Part shown: one piece after another, positions 10,901 to 25,900 of the stretch
How the letters are laid out: every line of letters starts with the position of its first letter
Position numbering within the stretch: position 1 is the stretch's first letter
From: Chrysaora quinquecirrha
Lineage: Eukaryota > Cnidaria > Scyphozoa > Semaeostomeae > Pelagiidae
Reading direction: 5' to 3'
NCBI GenBank assembly: GCA_014526335.1
Contig: JACTAT010000280.1
Location: 62,001-126,000 of the forward strand
DNA: 64,000 bases
Program-made: the position numbers and the translations under genes
The notes under the pieces: generated by a model
Databases searched by the model: none
What the model was told of the DNA's origin: nothing
The model's input: the letters and a program-made list of their open reading frames with translations, nothing else

Positions 10901-13900
10901 TCTCAGACTTATAATAGATACATATCAAAATGTATCTGTATTTCTCCTTCAAAAGATGTTTGAAACTGTTCTTAGTTTAATAAAATTTAAGTTTATTTTT
11001 TAGACATACAATTGGTAAATTTGATGAGCCGTTGGCGCACGTTGGATGTATAACTCCGTCCTGAAATTCAAACAAAATTAAGAAACAATGAACAAACAAA
11101 GTTACAACAAGGTAAAACACAACATCAAAGGCATTCGAACGTAAATCTAGCATAGAAACATGGAATAAAATAAGTAATATGGAAGCGAAGAAATTTCAAA
11201 AGCACATGATTTTAAGGCACAGGCCAAATGATCAAACATTGTTCATCAGACATTCTAAATTTGCTTGCCAAGCAGTATTTCACCGTTAGACCACGTCGCA
11301 AAACATTGCTTGGCAAACAGAGCTTCAAAAGCATTTTCTGCTTGACACAAACAAAAAATACTTGACGAGCAATGTTTTGCTATGAAGCTAAAGTGATTTT
11401 GCCCAAGGAGCAAGTTTCGGATGTTTCATCGTCAAAGAGTCAAGCGAAATGTTTCACCGTTTTTGCCATGTCGCAAAGTACTGTTTGTCAAACATCTTTT
11501 GTTTGCGTTAATAATGTTATTTATTGAACTCTTTTGATCTATTTCAAAAACATACTACGCAACCAACTTGACTTGTTTTTGCAGCCATGGCGAAACGCAC
11601 AAACAGTGTTGGTTCAAGATTAGAGATTTTGCTTCAAACGTTTGACAAGTTGACGAGATAGACATTGAGAGATATTGCTTGACAAGCAAAATTAACTCAG
11701 CAATGTCCTTTGAAAAACTTCAAAACATATAATTTTTGTATCAAGCTAAAATAATCTCACGATCAATGTTTTGTGATTTTGCCGGATATTCAAACATTGC
11801 GTTCAACAAGAATTTGAAATGTTTGACAAACATTGTTTGATCGTTTCTCCAGGGCCTTTTGTGTCCGCCTTATATAATTTGCAAGTTAATTTAATTACTT
11901 TGTGATAAAATTTTGAAACAAAACCCTGCTGTTGTTGTAGACTGTGTTAAGTTTAAGGTTCGTTTGCAACGCAACGCAGCGCAACTTGTGATACTGCTGT
12001 TTGGAAAGTATTTTAAATGAAAATCTAGACTTAAAATGTTGCTGCATTTAATGCATGAAGTACGAAATAAGATAGCACAGCATCTATAAAAAGAAAATAA
12101 TGAAGATGATCCTTAGAACTGATCATGAAATTTTCTATGCTTTCACTATCACACCCACCCCGTTACAATGTTGTTTGACTCTTACACAAGTACACTGCTG
12201 ACGCAAATTTTACTAGCAAATCACGCACAGACATCTCTTCTATAGAATAAACATTGTGCAGGAGAAGGGGGAAGACTGACCGATACTCTAAAAAACTCAG
12301 AAGTCAGCTAACTGCCTTGCAACCCGAAAATAAGCATTAACAAATTTTTGCGTTTCACCTAACATTGGCAAGGATATTAGCAAGGAAGGCATGTGAGAAA
12401 TATTGCTAAAACAATGTAGATAGTCTTGATAGAAACGGCTAAATTATTACGGCTGAACATCAGCCACTTTGATCAGGAAATCCGAATGGCGGGCTCCCTG
12501 ATCAAAATTTTATTCGGTAAACATGCAAATTATGACTTTCTGCTTGATAATTTGCTCCCTCGGCAAAGTGCAAAAATTACATTACCTTCAATATAACGTT
12601 TCCCCTCCCGCCCTTCGGGCTCCCTGGCTTTGATTATAAAAGAAATTCAAGGGCAACAAATACCTTGCTCGTTTTGTAAACTGTACTTTCTCTTTGATAG
12701 CAGCCGGACTAGATTCAATTTTTTGTCGTAATTCTTCAAGCTGTGATTCTAAATGATGCAGCTCCTAGAAATGACATGAATCAAGCCTCATGAAATGATC
12801 AGTAATTGCAGTAAGCGAAATTCTACACGGAATAAACTGGGTTAGGTCGACAAAGGCTAGGTCGTTTGCTGATAAACCCCCTGTTGCGGCCCCGGACTCA
12901 ATTTCCAAGTGGCAATAATTTTCAACCCAAACCAAATCACAGTCTCAAACGCCAACTGAAATTTAATTTAATACATTTGCTGCAGGACCCCAGAGGTAAC
13001 TCCAAAAGGAAGATGACGGAGGTATGCCATTTTGATAGTTGAAAGCATACCCTAGAATTTACAACCTTTCCATATTGTATACCCAAACACAAAAGGGAAC
13101 TTGTAAATTAGTTGGATATGCGATTAAATTTAGAAATCATCGGCAAGATAGCGGATTCTTTCTTACGTCAATGTCTCCAGACCTAAGATACCAGCCTAGA
13201 AAAGTTAGGTGACATCTAGTTAGGTCTCACTTAGGTCTATTTTAGACATTCAATCAACGGTCCCTTATCTATAAAAACAGATCGGGAATCAAAAGTGTAA
13301 TTGTCTATACCTACCTCTTTAAGACGCATTTCTTTCTTCTGCGACTCGTATAGGCTACAAAAATGTAGAACAAGAATGAAAATACTGAATACACATGGCA
13401 TTTGGAATGTAGATCAAATCATGATTCTCCGGAGTCATTCTGGTCCCCTCATGGTATCCGGGTATTTTGAAAATGTTCCATGCTTCTGCCTTCTATCCAC
13501 ACGTACCCAGCATTTTCGATGACAGAAACGGATTTTTTTAAAGACACTCTTCAGGATAGAAATTTTGAAAACGCCAGTTTCATGCTATCCTGTAGATACG
13601 ACCATTCTGGCCCAAATTGTGATTTCTCCGTTTCTGCGTGGATAGAGACTATTTTTGAAAAGAAAATCGTGTGGACGCAGATTTTGTTGAAAATAACTGC
13701 GATGGTGGAAAACGAAAACGAAAAACATGAACACGGACAAAAGTTTGCATTTACGTAAACAAAATCCGTTTACGTAGGTATAGAGCTAAAAGCTATCTGA
13801 TATGGTTAATGTAGACCTGGCTCTAGTCAAACCGGGGATTAAAAAGATCACAATGAAAATAGATCTAGTAATATGAACAAGCAGAACTTGAAATTTTGTA

Positions 13901-16900
13901 AAGAATAGCTAGAAGGGGGCTACATACTTTTTTTCAAGACTTGCAATTTTCTCCTTCTTCAAGCCAAGATCATTTGCAAGATTATGATTTTTGCTGACTG
14001 CCTCCTCCAATTGTGATTTCAATGATGTGATTCTGCCGACTTTCTGCTTAATGGAACCTTTAGCTCTGTTTAGATCTGATGATACGCCTTCAAATCTAAG
14101 GATAAAGCATTAAAAGTCATACAGTGAACTCTGTCTACTTCAAACTCTTGGGGGGATCTTGGAAATGTTCGAATTATAAAAAGTTCGATTTATACGAATT
14201 TACCCTCCAAATACCGGATTTTGCCCCAGCTATCGGTGAATACGAACCCCTTGTAGAGAAAGCAAGAAGGCGTAAACTCCAATGGTTGGGTCACATCACG
14301 CGAAGGTCAGGAACGGTCGCCCATGATATAATGCACGGATCAGTTGAAGGAAGTCGAGCTCGAGGACGACCCAAGAAAACATGGATTGGGGACATCATAG
14401 AGTGGACAAAAAAGGGACGGGGTGACGTGCATCAGGATGGCAGAGGACGGAGAGGGATGGAAGAAAATTGTGAAATCATCGAAGTGCCCCAACGGCCGCG
14501 AGGCTTCGGGAGTGACCTGACCTGACCTGATCCCTAAATATTTTTATTCAATTTTGTTATCCATATAATCACAACTTGTATAGCAGTTGTAAACAATGAA
14601 ATTTTAATTGAAGAAAATTCTTTCTTGCAGCAAAGGAAAAGAACTGCGTCCGAGTACTAAGTTGTCTTCGGATCAGGGCAAAGAGTGGGGCATAGTTGCC
14701 CACTCCTTACGTGTGGGCAGCACATAAGAACTGGGAGTCATCGGGTCTCCTCCAACTTCATTTGCAACCGTCTTGCTTGCTAAAATACAGCTTTGTTGAT
14801 TTAGGTGTCTTGGTAACCAACAATCGAACTAACATCTAACAGCGAAAGGGAGAAAGATATTCTAGATATCTTATTAAATGTCTTTCCTAAATGTCTTGTT
14901 AGTTTCAGCCAAGACCGCGTTCATTCAAATTTGCGATTTCAGGACCGATAACTGACATCGCACGCTAAAGTACCCGCTTAAACTAGAGCAAAAAAAACGG
15001 ACTAGCTTAGTTCCGTTTTTTGGCATACAATATCTAGGGCCTGCACTTTGCGCTTAAATCTGAGACAATTGAAAAAATGAATACAACAAGAAAGATTCGG
15101 GTACGGAACCTGAACTTGCAGCTCTCCTAGACTGAAAAACTTGATCTAAACTTAACTCTCATTCTATTTCACTGCTTGAGTTTAATTGAATTGTTCTCTA
15201 TAGAAGCTGACCAACTTTTGGTGAATAGTTGAGATCACAGGTGGCGACAAAAAACTCGCAGAGCAGAAAAGATTAATTAGAATATAAAGAATATTACTGA
15301 GCTTACCTTGTTTCCATTTGTGAAACCTCTTTCTCATAACTTTCAACGTTTTCACGGAGATATTTAAGTTGGCTATTTTTCTCATTGAGAATATGATTCA
15401 TCTTATCAGTGTCTGTTTTGGTCAGTTGTAATTCTTCGATCCTACAAATTAACGAGAAAGATAAGTACACGTTTTTTGATAAGAAATTTGTTAAAAAGAA
15501 AGTAGTGCTTGGCTCCTCAAAAAGTGAAGAAAGTTTCGTCCTGGGTTTTTCAAAAGTAAGGAAGTATTCAATATTGGTATTGCGTTTTCGACACCGATTC
15601 TATTTCATATTTGCAGGGGAACTCAGAACTAACTAATCGATAGCTCATTAGAAGAGCGGCCAAAATTTAAAAATAACATATATTTCGAAATTAACTCAAC
15701 AAGCTCTTTCTGACAGTATTTTTCGATTTTTCATGCATTGATTTTTATTGTTGCCATTTTCAAGGCTTTGAAGTATATATAAGTGTGCGGGCTACGAAAA
15801 GTGTTGCTTGATAGCTTCTTTGGGTATTTTGAAGAGGATCAACCAGTTGATTTTCTGTCTGCAAGCCAATGCTAAATCTTGAATTTTGCAAAAAAGACTT
15901 TCAATACTCAGCAATTAAGGCTTGGAACGATATTCCAGTTAATGTCAGAGAACTGTCATCTCTATGCCTGTTCAAAACACATCTTAAAAGGCACCTGATG
16001 GGCACTGATAAATAACTGAAACTCCCTCAAGAACGACTCCCTGGAACATCAGTATTTTTAATAGTATTGTATACTTATATTTTATATTCATTAATTTATA
16101 AAACGTAGTTTGTAAGGGATGTCGTTATAATTATCAATATCAATATATATATACAGTATATATATGCTCATTACCCTCTCCGACACACAGATCATTTCTT
16201 CTCAAAACATAACAAAAAATTTAATCCGCCCCTGGTCAATTGTCCGTTTCTGACGTTATATTCTGATGAGTTTCAGACGAAAAAGGCTTTTAACATGTCT
16301 CAGGTTGTCTTCGCAATATAAACAATATAGCAATATAGCACTCTCACCTTCTTTCTAAATCTGAGATGATTCCGTCTTTTTCTTGTAATGTAAGCTTCAA
16401 TTTGTGTTTTTCTGCCGAGCTTTCGTTAATCCTGCAACCATATAGATAATGGTATAGACCATAGTTTGGTATAACAACAGAAAATGGTATGGAAAAAGCC
16501 AGCCGCTCAACTTCATAATTTTCGAGCTGCTTTATTTGAAATTTTGAAAAAGTTCCTTTAGTGTCGCAGGGGTACTTAGCATTATTTTATCGGTTTTGTT
16601 CCACCCATTTTGGTTGGTTTCGGGCCCTGAAATTCTCTAGACATGGGTATGATGTTAACCAGAACCCCACAAGAGGGTACAAAATTAAAGAATTAGAGAC
16701 GATAATGCCAAAATCGCGTCGATGTTCTCAGTTTGAGTAATGAAAAGGCCTACAAAGTCTTAAGATAAGTACGTTTTTTATAAGGAAGACCTTTTGAAGG
16801 AACTCAAGGCTGAATATACCAAAACATCTGAGGAATATTTAAAAGTATCGAGGTTCGGATGAAAACTAAGAGTAACATTTTCAGGAACAAGTACGGTCTA

Positions 16901-19900
16901 TACAACTCAATAACCGAATAACAACATATTTCCTATCGTGTTTCCTCAAAAGGCTTCATTTATATTTCAAATTAGAAAACGAAGCAATGACGTTGCTGTG
17001 AAAATTAGTATTTAAACATATTTCACAAAAGGGAACAGTATAAGGAATTTCCAGCCTCATTTTGTAGAAAACTAAGGAAAGCCTCAACTCAGACCAAAGG
17101 TTCCTGGTAGAAAAAAAGCGTAGACAAGATGAAGAATTATGTAATCACTTTTTCTGTAGGTTTTCCATTCTTTCATCTTTCTCTTTAGTAGACTGAAGGG
17201 AAATGGCTTCGCTCTTTGCTGCTGTTGATTCTAGTGTTGTGATTCTATCGAAAAAATTAATTTCAATGTTATTAAAAAAATAACATAAAAATAAATAGCA
17301 AATAAATAAAAAGGTTATTATCAGCGAAAAGAAACCAATACGGTCACTTGGTCACTTAGTTCGAGAAATATTGCACCACCGTCCCACCTTGCTTAAACAG
17401 CGGCTCTCAAGGGCTAAAGAAAAATATTCTCATAACAAAAGCAATAAGCAATCGTCCTCAAGAACTCCATGAAGGAAAATTTTTGCAGGAAAATATTCAC
17501 CGTTTTATTGACTTTCAATTAGCATTCAAAGTTACTGACATTTCAAAAGTTTTCTGACAGAAATTCATTGAATCAAGTATTGTGAATGAATGAAAACCGT
17601 TGCTTATTATTTAACATATTCAGAATCAAAATTGAAAATTTTTAATAATATCGAATCTCAACAAAAATGTAGGCATTTTCATGAAAAGTGCGTATCATAA
17701 AAAAGACCCAATGTAAAAGGTAAAAACACAATGAAAAAAAAGATCTTAAGATTCCGTTTACACGAGAGAAAAATATATGGACCCAAGAGATCCGTATCTT
17801 TACGGCGTGATATAGGTACAATTTCATTGCGTTTACACGGCAACGGATGGAGAACGGATCCAAATGGCTCTGATTTTCTAGCGTAACCAAAAAGATACGA
17901 CCCCAATCCATGCGTACATCAACTTCCAAAATTTCGGACGGTAAAAATTTTGGACAAATTTTGAATCCGAGAATTTTACCATCCGAACTTTTAAACGTCC
18001 GGAAATTTTGTCGGTCCGAAGATTTATCGTCATTTAAAATTTGATATGATAAAAGCCAGAACCCATTAAGACCTCTCTTTATCCTTCACAGTGAAAGCAA
18101 ATGGTTAGTCTTAGCGGTTAGTCTTCAAACATCATAATAATGGAAGCGCTGATGTGTTCAAGGTCTCCTTGCTCTTCTTATTGTGTCATTATATGACATG
18201 ATATTCAATGATAATCATCATAAATATAATCAAGGCCTCTTATTCACCTTTTCTCACTTTGTAATTGCTCAAAATAGCCTAAATTTTTGTTTGATTCTTT
18301 CGTTTGCTGTATCCTTCACTCTGTCCGAAATTTTTCCGAAATAGTCAATCATGTGTCTGAAATTTTTAGGGATTAATGTAACTGTGGAAACGAAACGCCT
18401 TTCGTGACTTTTTTGGGAAAGGATCAACTCAGATTTGTTCCCGTTAAACGAAGAAAACTCACCTGTTTCGTAGATTATTAATAACAAAGTCTTTTTCTTT
18501 CATTATCTCTGCTGCTTTGCTTTTGTTGTCATCACTGATTGTCAAATGGCTGATCCTAAATAAAAAATTTCGTTCGAAAAGAACAATCAATTAATTGATA
18601 AAAAAATTCTTCCATGTTTATAACGAGACATATCATACTAATTGTAGCTAGTACTATCTAATATTGCTTTTGAAATAATATTGGACTAGAATGTAGTTTA
18701 ACGGACACCTTTGACAGGGAAACAAGGTTATAATAGAGTAGGGCTTTAGGGTTAGGGTTTGAGAAGGGCTTTAAGGTCAGGGTTAGGGAAAGGTTTCAGG
18801 GTTTAGGTAGGGTTCTAGGGTTAGGGTTACAGTAGGGTTTAGGGTTAGGGTTAGGGAAGGGTCTTAGGGATAGGGTTATGGGTCAGGGTAGTGTTTTGGG
18901 TTAGGATAAGGTAGGGTTTTAGGGTTAGGGTTAGGGAAGGGTTTAAGGGTTAGGGGTTATGGGTCAGGGTTAAGGTTAGGGTAGTGTTTTGGGTTAGGGT
19001 TACAGTAGGGTTTTAGGGTTAGGGTTAGGGAAGGGTCTTAGGGATAGGGTTATGGGTCAGGGTTAAGGTTAGGGTAGTGTTTTGGGTTAGGGTTAAGGTA
19101 GGGTTTTAGGGTTAGGGTTATTTTAAGGGTTTTCCATGTATACGTCACGTTATCCGTTCGAATCAACAGCACATTGCTTTCATTGCGTTTTCAACGGTTT
19201 CCGCTAAACTGCATCTGTGCATAATATTGATTCTTAAATGATTGATTTGTTGCTTTTGGTATTCTTTATTTACCCTGGTATACATTGGTATGCTTTAAGT
19301 AGCACCCTGAAAGAACATTTTAGAGTGAAAACAGAAGAAATTTAAGAACAACCAGCCTCAGTGGATAAACGTCAGAACAGAACGACACATTCGCTTAAGA
19401 CGGAACTTATATCGAGATGCGGATCAAAATGCACCAATCAAAAAAGTAAGGCTGGATTGGTGTTGTGTTTTCAGCGAAAAGACCAATAAAAAAGCAGAGG
19501 AATCTAATAGCATCTTGCAATACCAGTGCATTAAGCAGTTTTGCACATTTTGTTTCTTATGTGTTTTTGTAATCATCTTGTTTTCTTTGCAATTTATCTC
19601 ATTCAAGTATGTTCGAAAATATTGAACACTCTAAGAAAATGACTTTTAAATCTCTATTTTCAGATTATTACCTAATTTCCAGTTCGCTTAAATCCTTTTC
19701 TCGCTCCATTATCGCAGATTCAAGTTCTTCGATCCTGAAATGAAAAAGTAAAATGTCAAGAGCCGCAGCCAAAAGTTAGATTAATGAAAAAATGGAAATT
19801 AGGGTGTGTTCTATATACATTTTCAACGATTAGCTCCATTTTCAAAATTGTCCAAAATATCTTGCTACAAAAACTTCGGATTTAGCATTTTAGTTTCAGT

Positions 19901-22900
19901 AGACAAATTCTAATGCCTCTAGTCTTCATGTCGTTGATTTAATAGTGCTGAAAATATCGAAACTTCTAAGGGATTTCACCGTTTAAAGTGACTGAGAGTG
20001 TAAAAATTCACCCAGAGCGATTTCTTATAGTCATCGCTTATTAATCTTCAAAACTTATCTTCACTACTAAGTCAAAATCCTGACGACCAGAGGCACGAAA
20101 ATTTGCCTAAGTCAAGTCTAAACCTTAGATGCTGAATACGAATTCGACGCTGAAGTCAAATTGTTTTTTAAGAAAGGTTCGTAAATTCAAAAAAGGAGGA
20201 TCTTAGATAAAATGGTTTATTGACTGTCAAGCCTTAAAATTATTGATTTTGAATTGTACTGTGAGCTCAGATTTTTACTCTTTTATTCCGCTTATTATTA
20301 CTCATAGTATGGGGTGTGTTTCTACATTACAAGTTGGAGGGTCTGTAAAATATGGCGGCTCATTCCTATCCATCCATACAGTACTGTGAGTCATTTTACC
20401 CCGGGATTATAATATAAAAATTTTTCATACTTTGTTTTTTGCCTCGTCACGACTCTTTCCTTTGACAAAAGTTGGTCTGCCTTTTCTTCATTCCTACGGA
20501 GATGAAAATAATATTCAGCTAACTTGTTTAGAAGTCAAATACTGATCATGTTAAACCAAAACTCGGTCTGCAGTAGATGAATTTTGATCAGCGCAAGAAA
20601 AAATCGATTGGCAATGCAGTTTCTTGCAAAAGAATTCAAAAGCGCAGCCACTAAAGACATAATAGGAACTAACCCCAACCTGTGCTAAAGAGTAACAAAA
20701 TCTGACTAAAAAATTGCGAAGAAAATTGGTAATATCTTTGGGCATACTTAAAAGGTTATATCATCTGGCACTCCTCCTCCTCAGATTATAAACTAAAGAA
20801 ATAGACTGAACAACGGAATTAGGAGGAATAAAAACCCAGATACGGATCAACATGCACCAATCAGAAGGTGAAGCTGGATTGACATTGTGTTTAACATCGG
20901 GATACAGCGGGTAGACCAATAGAATTAGCTGTATGTAGAGTCTTCGTGAGAAAACGAACTTCTCTTGTGTATACAAAGCCGGCCTTTGGTTTTGATGTGG
21001 ACAGATTCCCAAAACCCTGCGCATCGAAGCAAGATCTTTCTTTGCCAATGATTTGAAAATAATCCCTTTCTGTTGTTTTCTGCATGATCTGGGTCATCAA
21101 GTGAGTGTTGTCCTATGGCAGAATCATGTTTAAGGGTGGGTTGTTGCTCGGAACTGCGGTATGCTCAAAAAGTATGCCAAAGATGTTTCAGTTTTCCATC
21201 GTATTAGATACATGATTGTTAGTAGAAATAGCTATATTAGCTTACTTGTCTTCTTCAACTTGGAGAAGTTTCTCGAGTTCTTTGTACTTCTCCTCTTGTT
21301 TCTTCAAGCCATGATTCAACTTATTATTAAGACTGAGCGTTTCTTCCAGCCTGAAACATGAATTGGTATGGCGCGATTAGAATAATCAGAGGTCTTTTTA
21401 GTGGAAACGCATTTAATTGACAGGACAAGAAAAGTTACCGTCATCCGACCTTTTATACGTAAAGAAATGCTCCAACAACTAAGCTATCTTGCCACAGGAT
21501 CTTTGCAAATTTAATGGTGGAACCAACAGCTCACAAGGCTCATTATATGCCTGAGCGCACAAGGAACAATCGAAGGTAACAAAACGATAGGCTTGTTCAA
21601 CGTCGGGGGGATATCATAGCCAATCATGAATAGAGAGGACAGTAACTTATTCACATAAAATTCAAAAATACAAGAAACCCATTTTTGAAAGTCAGGCTGT
21701 TCAGTTAGCAATTGAACAAAATTTCGTTGGTAAACTTAGCCCTGCCCTAAGAGGCTGCAAGCAGATTCTCATAGCTTGGTTTCTGATTTTGGTTTTTATT
21801 TCTGGTTTTTATTGCATTTACGATTGGATTAAGAATAGACGAGATTTTAAGAGAACAGAGAGTGACTGATACAGCTGAAAAAAGATATCTAAACTGCGAT
21901 ATATTGCTGTGTACACCATTGTGCTCACAACTGGTTTATTTGGTTGCCCACGGAGCCTAAGGTATACAAATAGCTAGCTATCCTTTATATGAACATTGAA
22001 AATCAAACAATATTTTTAGCAATCGTAGTTAACAACTATTACAGGGCAAGCATTAAAAGCCCATACACAACAGCAAAAACACTTCAGAACCTCCAAATAA
22101 ACATTCTGATCAAAATTGTTTTCAAGAAAATAATGGAGAACAAAGACAGACTATACTAATTAGCAACAGCGAGGGATCTGCAGTCCCGTTTGGCTGTCAG
22201 CCAAATTTCTTCCATCGCTACTATCCCATGTTTTTTTTCTGGCATTTTTTGGACAATTTTAAGAACTATCTCTAGGCAAAGATGGAAACAGATGGTTCTT
22301 ACATTCAGGTTTTCATCACAGCAGTTTTTCACAGAAAGTGCTCACGAGGAAAATCAAGAATGATTCACAGGCATTCAATTCTGTTACCGAAGAGTGTGTG
22401 TCATACTAATAGATTCATTCTGGCTGCTTCCTCAAGGCTTTATAATATATATAAATACCTCTGCTGCAAATTTGAAAGTTTTGACTCAAGCTGTGAGTTG
22501 TTGTCTTTCATTCTTGCAATATTCTTCTCTTCATCTTCAGCTCTGAAAACAAATTGACAAAAATAGCATCAATGTAAATCAACATGGACAAATAATGTAT
22601 TTCATTTATCTATCTTTATTGCCACGTTTTAGGCTGACCGTAAAAGCTTTATCAAGCCCCTCTCTTCCTTAAGCCCCCCCTTTTCGAGTGAAAATTTGAA
22701 ATAAGCCCCCCTCTCTATTAAGCCCTTCTCTTATTTTGGCCACTCGCCAGTTCAGTAGTGAAGGTACGAAACAAAATGAAATTAAGGGGTAACATGTTTG
22801 ATGTCCCAAACTTGTGTCTTATAACTACTCGCAACTACGAATTTGATGTGATCTTAACACGTCTTAACACCACTTCCTTTAATGATTTCCAAGTATATAC

Positions 22901-25900
22901 GACAAAGTGCTGTAGTTCGAAATTGAATTGATCCATAGTTATCAATATTTATGCCTTACTTTTTAGACAGCTGTTTAAGTCGTTCTTCCGATAACTGCAC
23001 CAAGTTGCTCAGCTGTCTGTTTTCTTTGTAAGTATTCTGCAGCTCAGTTATTCTAAAAAACCAGCAAAGAAGGAAGAGAAAATTAGTACTGTGATTACTC
23101 TGTATATTAAATAAAATCAAGATACCCCTTGTCGATGAATCTATTAATTGAGCAAGTATCATCTTCTTGAGGGGTGACACAAGAATCAAACGAAACTAAC
23201 ATGGTAACTAGGTCCACTTTGCAGAGAGCAAACTGTATTTAATATAATTCAGTACATTGTTTCCCATTGTGCATCATCACCGTGCGACATCTTAACGAAG
23301 GTGGACACGTTTTAAGCCTATAAAAGGACCGATATAGGCAAAGAAAAGAGACATTTCAGTGGTCAAGGACCACTAAAAGCAAGCTTATATCGGAAGGGAA
23401 GATAGGATCAGGGCAGATTAATTCAGAGGCATAGGCTGCGGCCACATTTGAATTTTGTCTGTGAATTATGCTCAAAAGCTTGATTGAAATTCGTCCCTTG
23501 GAGGGACACCGTTATGACTACAAAGTGACGTAAATGAGATTCCTGAAATGTCAAAGCTGCTGAACCTTTCAAGGCATTCACGTTTGGTTGCGATATTCCT
23601 ACTTATTTTTGCACCAAAATAACGGTCTCGGGACTGCTATTTATTTACTCTTCTTAGACAAAGCTGAAAAGTTAGACCGTTTGTATAAAATAGTCTTCAG
23701 GCCTCACAACCGGAACACATTGTTTATGCTGAGTTGTGCATTCGAAGTGCATATTTGAATTTGCTCTATGTTGACTAGGGAAATATTATGTCAAAAATTG
23801 TGTTTCTTCCTAGTGTTATTCATGAAGTAAAGCATAATAAAGTGATGTCAGCATCATTCTTATTCCTTCAAAAACATGTGCACCAAATTTTATGCTCAAA
23901 AGTCATATTTTAATGTTAGTCCAACAATTTCTTTACCAGGTTCCTTTTCTTATATATGCACCCTGCATATAACGAAGATAAAGCACCTCATAAGACATAA
24001 GCTACTGAGTTGTAAAAAAAATTGATTTACCTTGCTTCGAGATCTCTAATCTTCTCATCTTTTTCATCGTTGGTCAAATCTAACTTTCTAAACTGTGTCA
24101 TTGTACCTTCCAGTCTAAAATAGAGAATATTCAAATAAAGGCTTCCAGTGGTAATATTTCGATAAGCAAATTCAGTCAAAGGAACTGTCGGATAGCCTAT
24201 GGACAGTTTCAACAATTTCCAGCGAAAAATTGGTACAGAAAAGTTCAATCGTCTTGAATTGTCGGACTCTTTATACATGTCATTCCAAAAATCAGACGGA
24301 CTGTTAGGACCTGGCAAAAAATTCTATATTGCTTGTCAAACATTTGAAATATGCTTATATATAATAATTTTGCAACGTCACAAAACAATATTTGACAAAC
24401 AAAATGAAGTATATCTATTGACCGATATGTTTGATAAAGTTTTGACGCAATGAAAAATTGAGTTATTTGAGACATGTTTTGTTATGGGGCCAAACGGTAA
24501 ATCATTACGCCTGAAAACCAAATTTCAAATTCAAAAGTTTGACAAACAATGTTTGATCGTTTGGCCAGGGCCTTAGAAGAATGTCTACTTGCCTCTGCTG
24601 CAGATCCTGGATTTTCGACTCTTTGTGTTTGGTGTCAGAGGAAACATCTTCAAGTCTAACAAAATACAACAGAAAACTGCGTTAGTCAAACAATTTTAAT
24701 GAACTGAATAAGTATTCCTTGCAAAAAGGATTAAAGGAGTAACATCTACAAGACTTAAAGAATTTGGAATAAAAACCTTGATTCTAAGGTCATAATTTTC
24801 TCTTCTCTTCTTCGAATACTGAGTTGCCTCTTAACTTTGACATCCATCAAATCATCAACTCTGAAAATATAAAAATCAATTCATTAGGGAAGAAGTCAAT
24901 TACTTAGTCATGCAGTGAGTTTTTGAAAAAGCTTTCGGGAAGAGTGCAATTTATTGGTAAAAAATTTGCGCTACAAGGAAAGTTTGACCATTTAGCAACG
25001 TTGCAAAACATTGCTTGTAAAGCAAATTTGTTTAGCACACTTTTTTGAAAACTTGACAAGCAATGCTTTGCGACATGGCTACATGGGCAAACTTTTATTT
25101 GGCAAGCAAATTTCAGATGTTTTACGAACAATGCTTGATCATTTAAACGCCACCCTACCCGGTTTAAACATTTGAATATGAATTACTTTTGGTGAGAGCT
25201 TTACTTCAAACTACACCCCCTAAACTGCACTGTAGCCAAGCGTCTAGATTTCTAGCTTACCAGCCAGCTGCGAATGGGTGGGATTGTGTGAGCAGCTCGT
25301 TTGGTAGTGAATATGTTACTTAAAATGGATACGCAAACCGAGTAGTTTGACAGTTGCCAAAAAAGCTGCCTAAAAACTTCTGGTGCTAGCATGAAAACTT
25401 ATACAACAATGAATGGAATGACAGGAAAAGTATTTTAAACAGAACTTTTCATAGTCGAACCAACTATAATGAACCAAAACACCATTGTCTTTTACACAAT
25501 GATGAACATTTCGCAAGTAAGTGAATAGTCTTTGAGTTGTACAAAACTTCAAAATTGCAACAAACAGCGGAATTATTTTTGGGCATACTTAAAAGCTTTT
25601 TTCGTGACCCCATGGGTCCAAACAACAACCTAGTCTCAAACATGATTCGGCCATAGGACAACACCCACTCGATAACCCAATTTGTGCAAAAAATTACAGC
25701 GAGGATTGTTTCAAAATCATTGGCAAAGCAAGATCTTTGCTTCACTTAGGTGTTTTGGAATCTGTCTACATCAAAACCAAAAGGCCGGTTCTATGTAGGC
25801 AGAAAGAGTTCGTTTTCTCACTTGGCTTCTTGAAATAATTCTATTGGTCTTCCCGCTGTATCTGACCAGCTGATTGGTGTTTAAAACATAATGCCAATTC

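Noticed and set aside
14124..14525. 133-codon plus-strand frame as a host gene
   Set aside because: The second half is clearly a LINE C-terminal fragment and the first half is intron.
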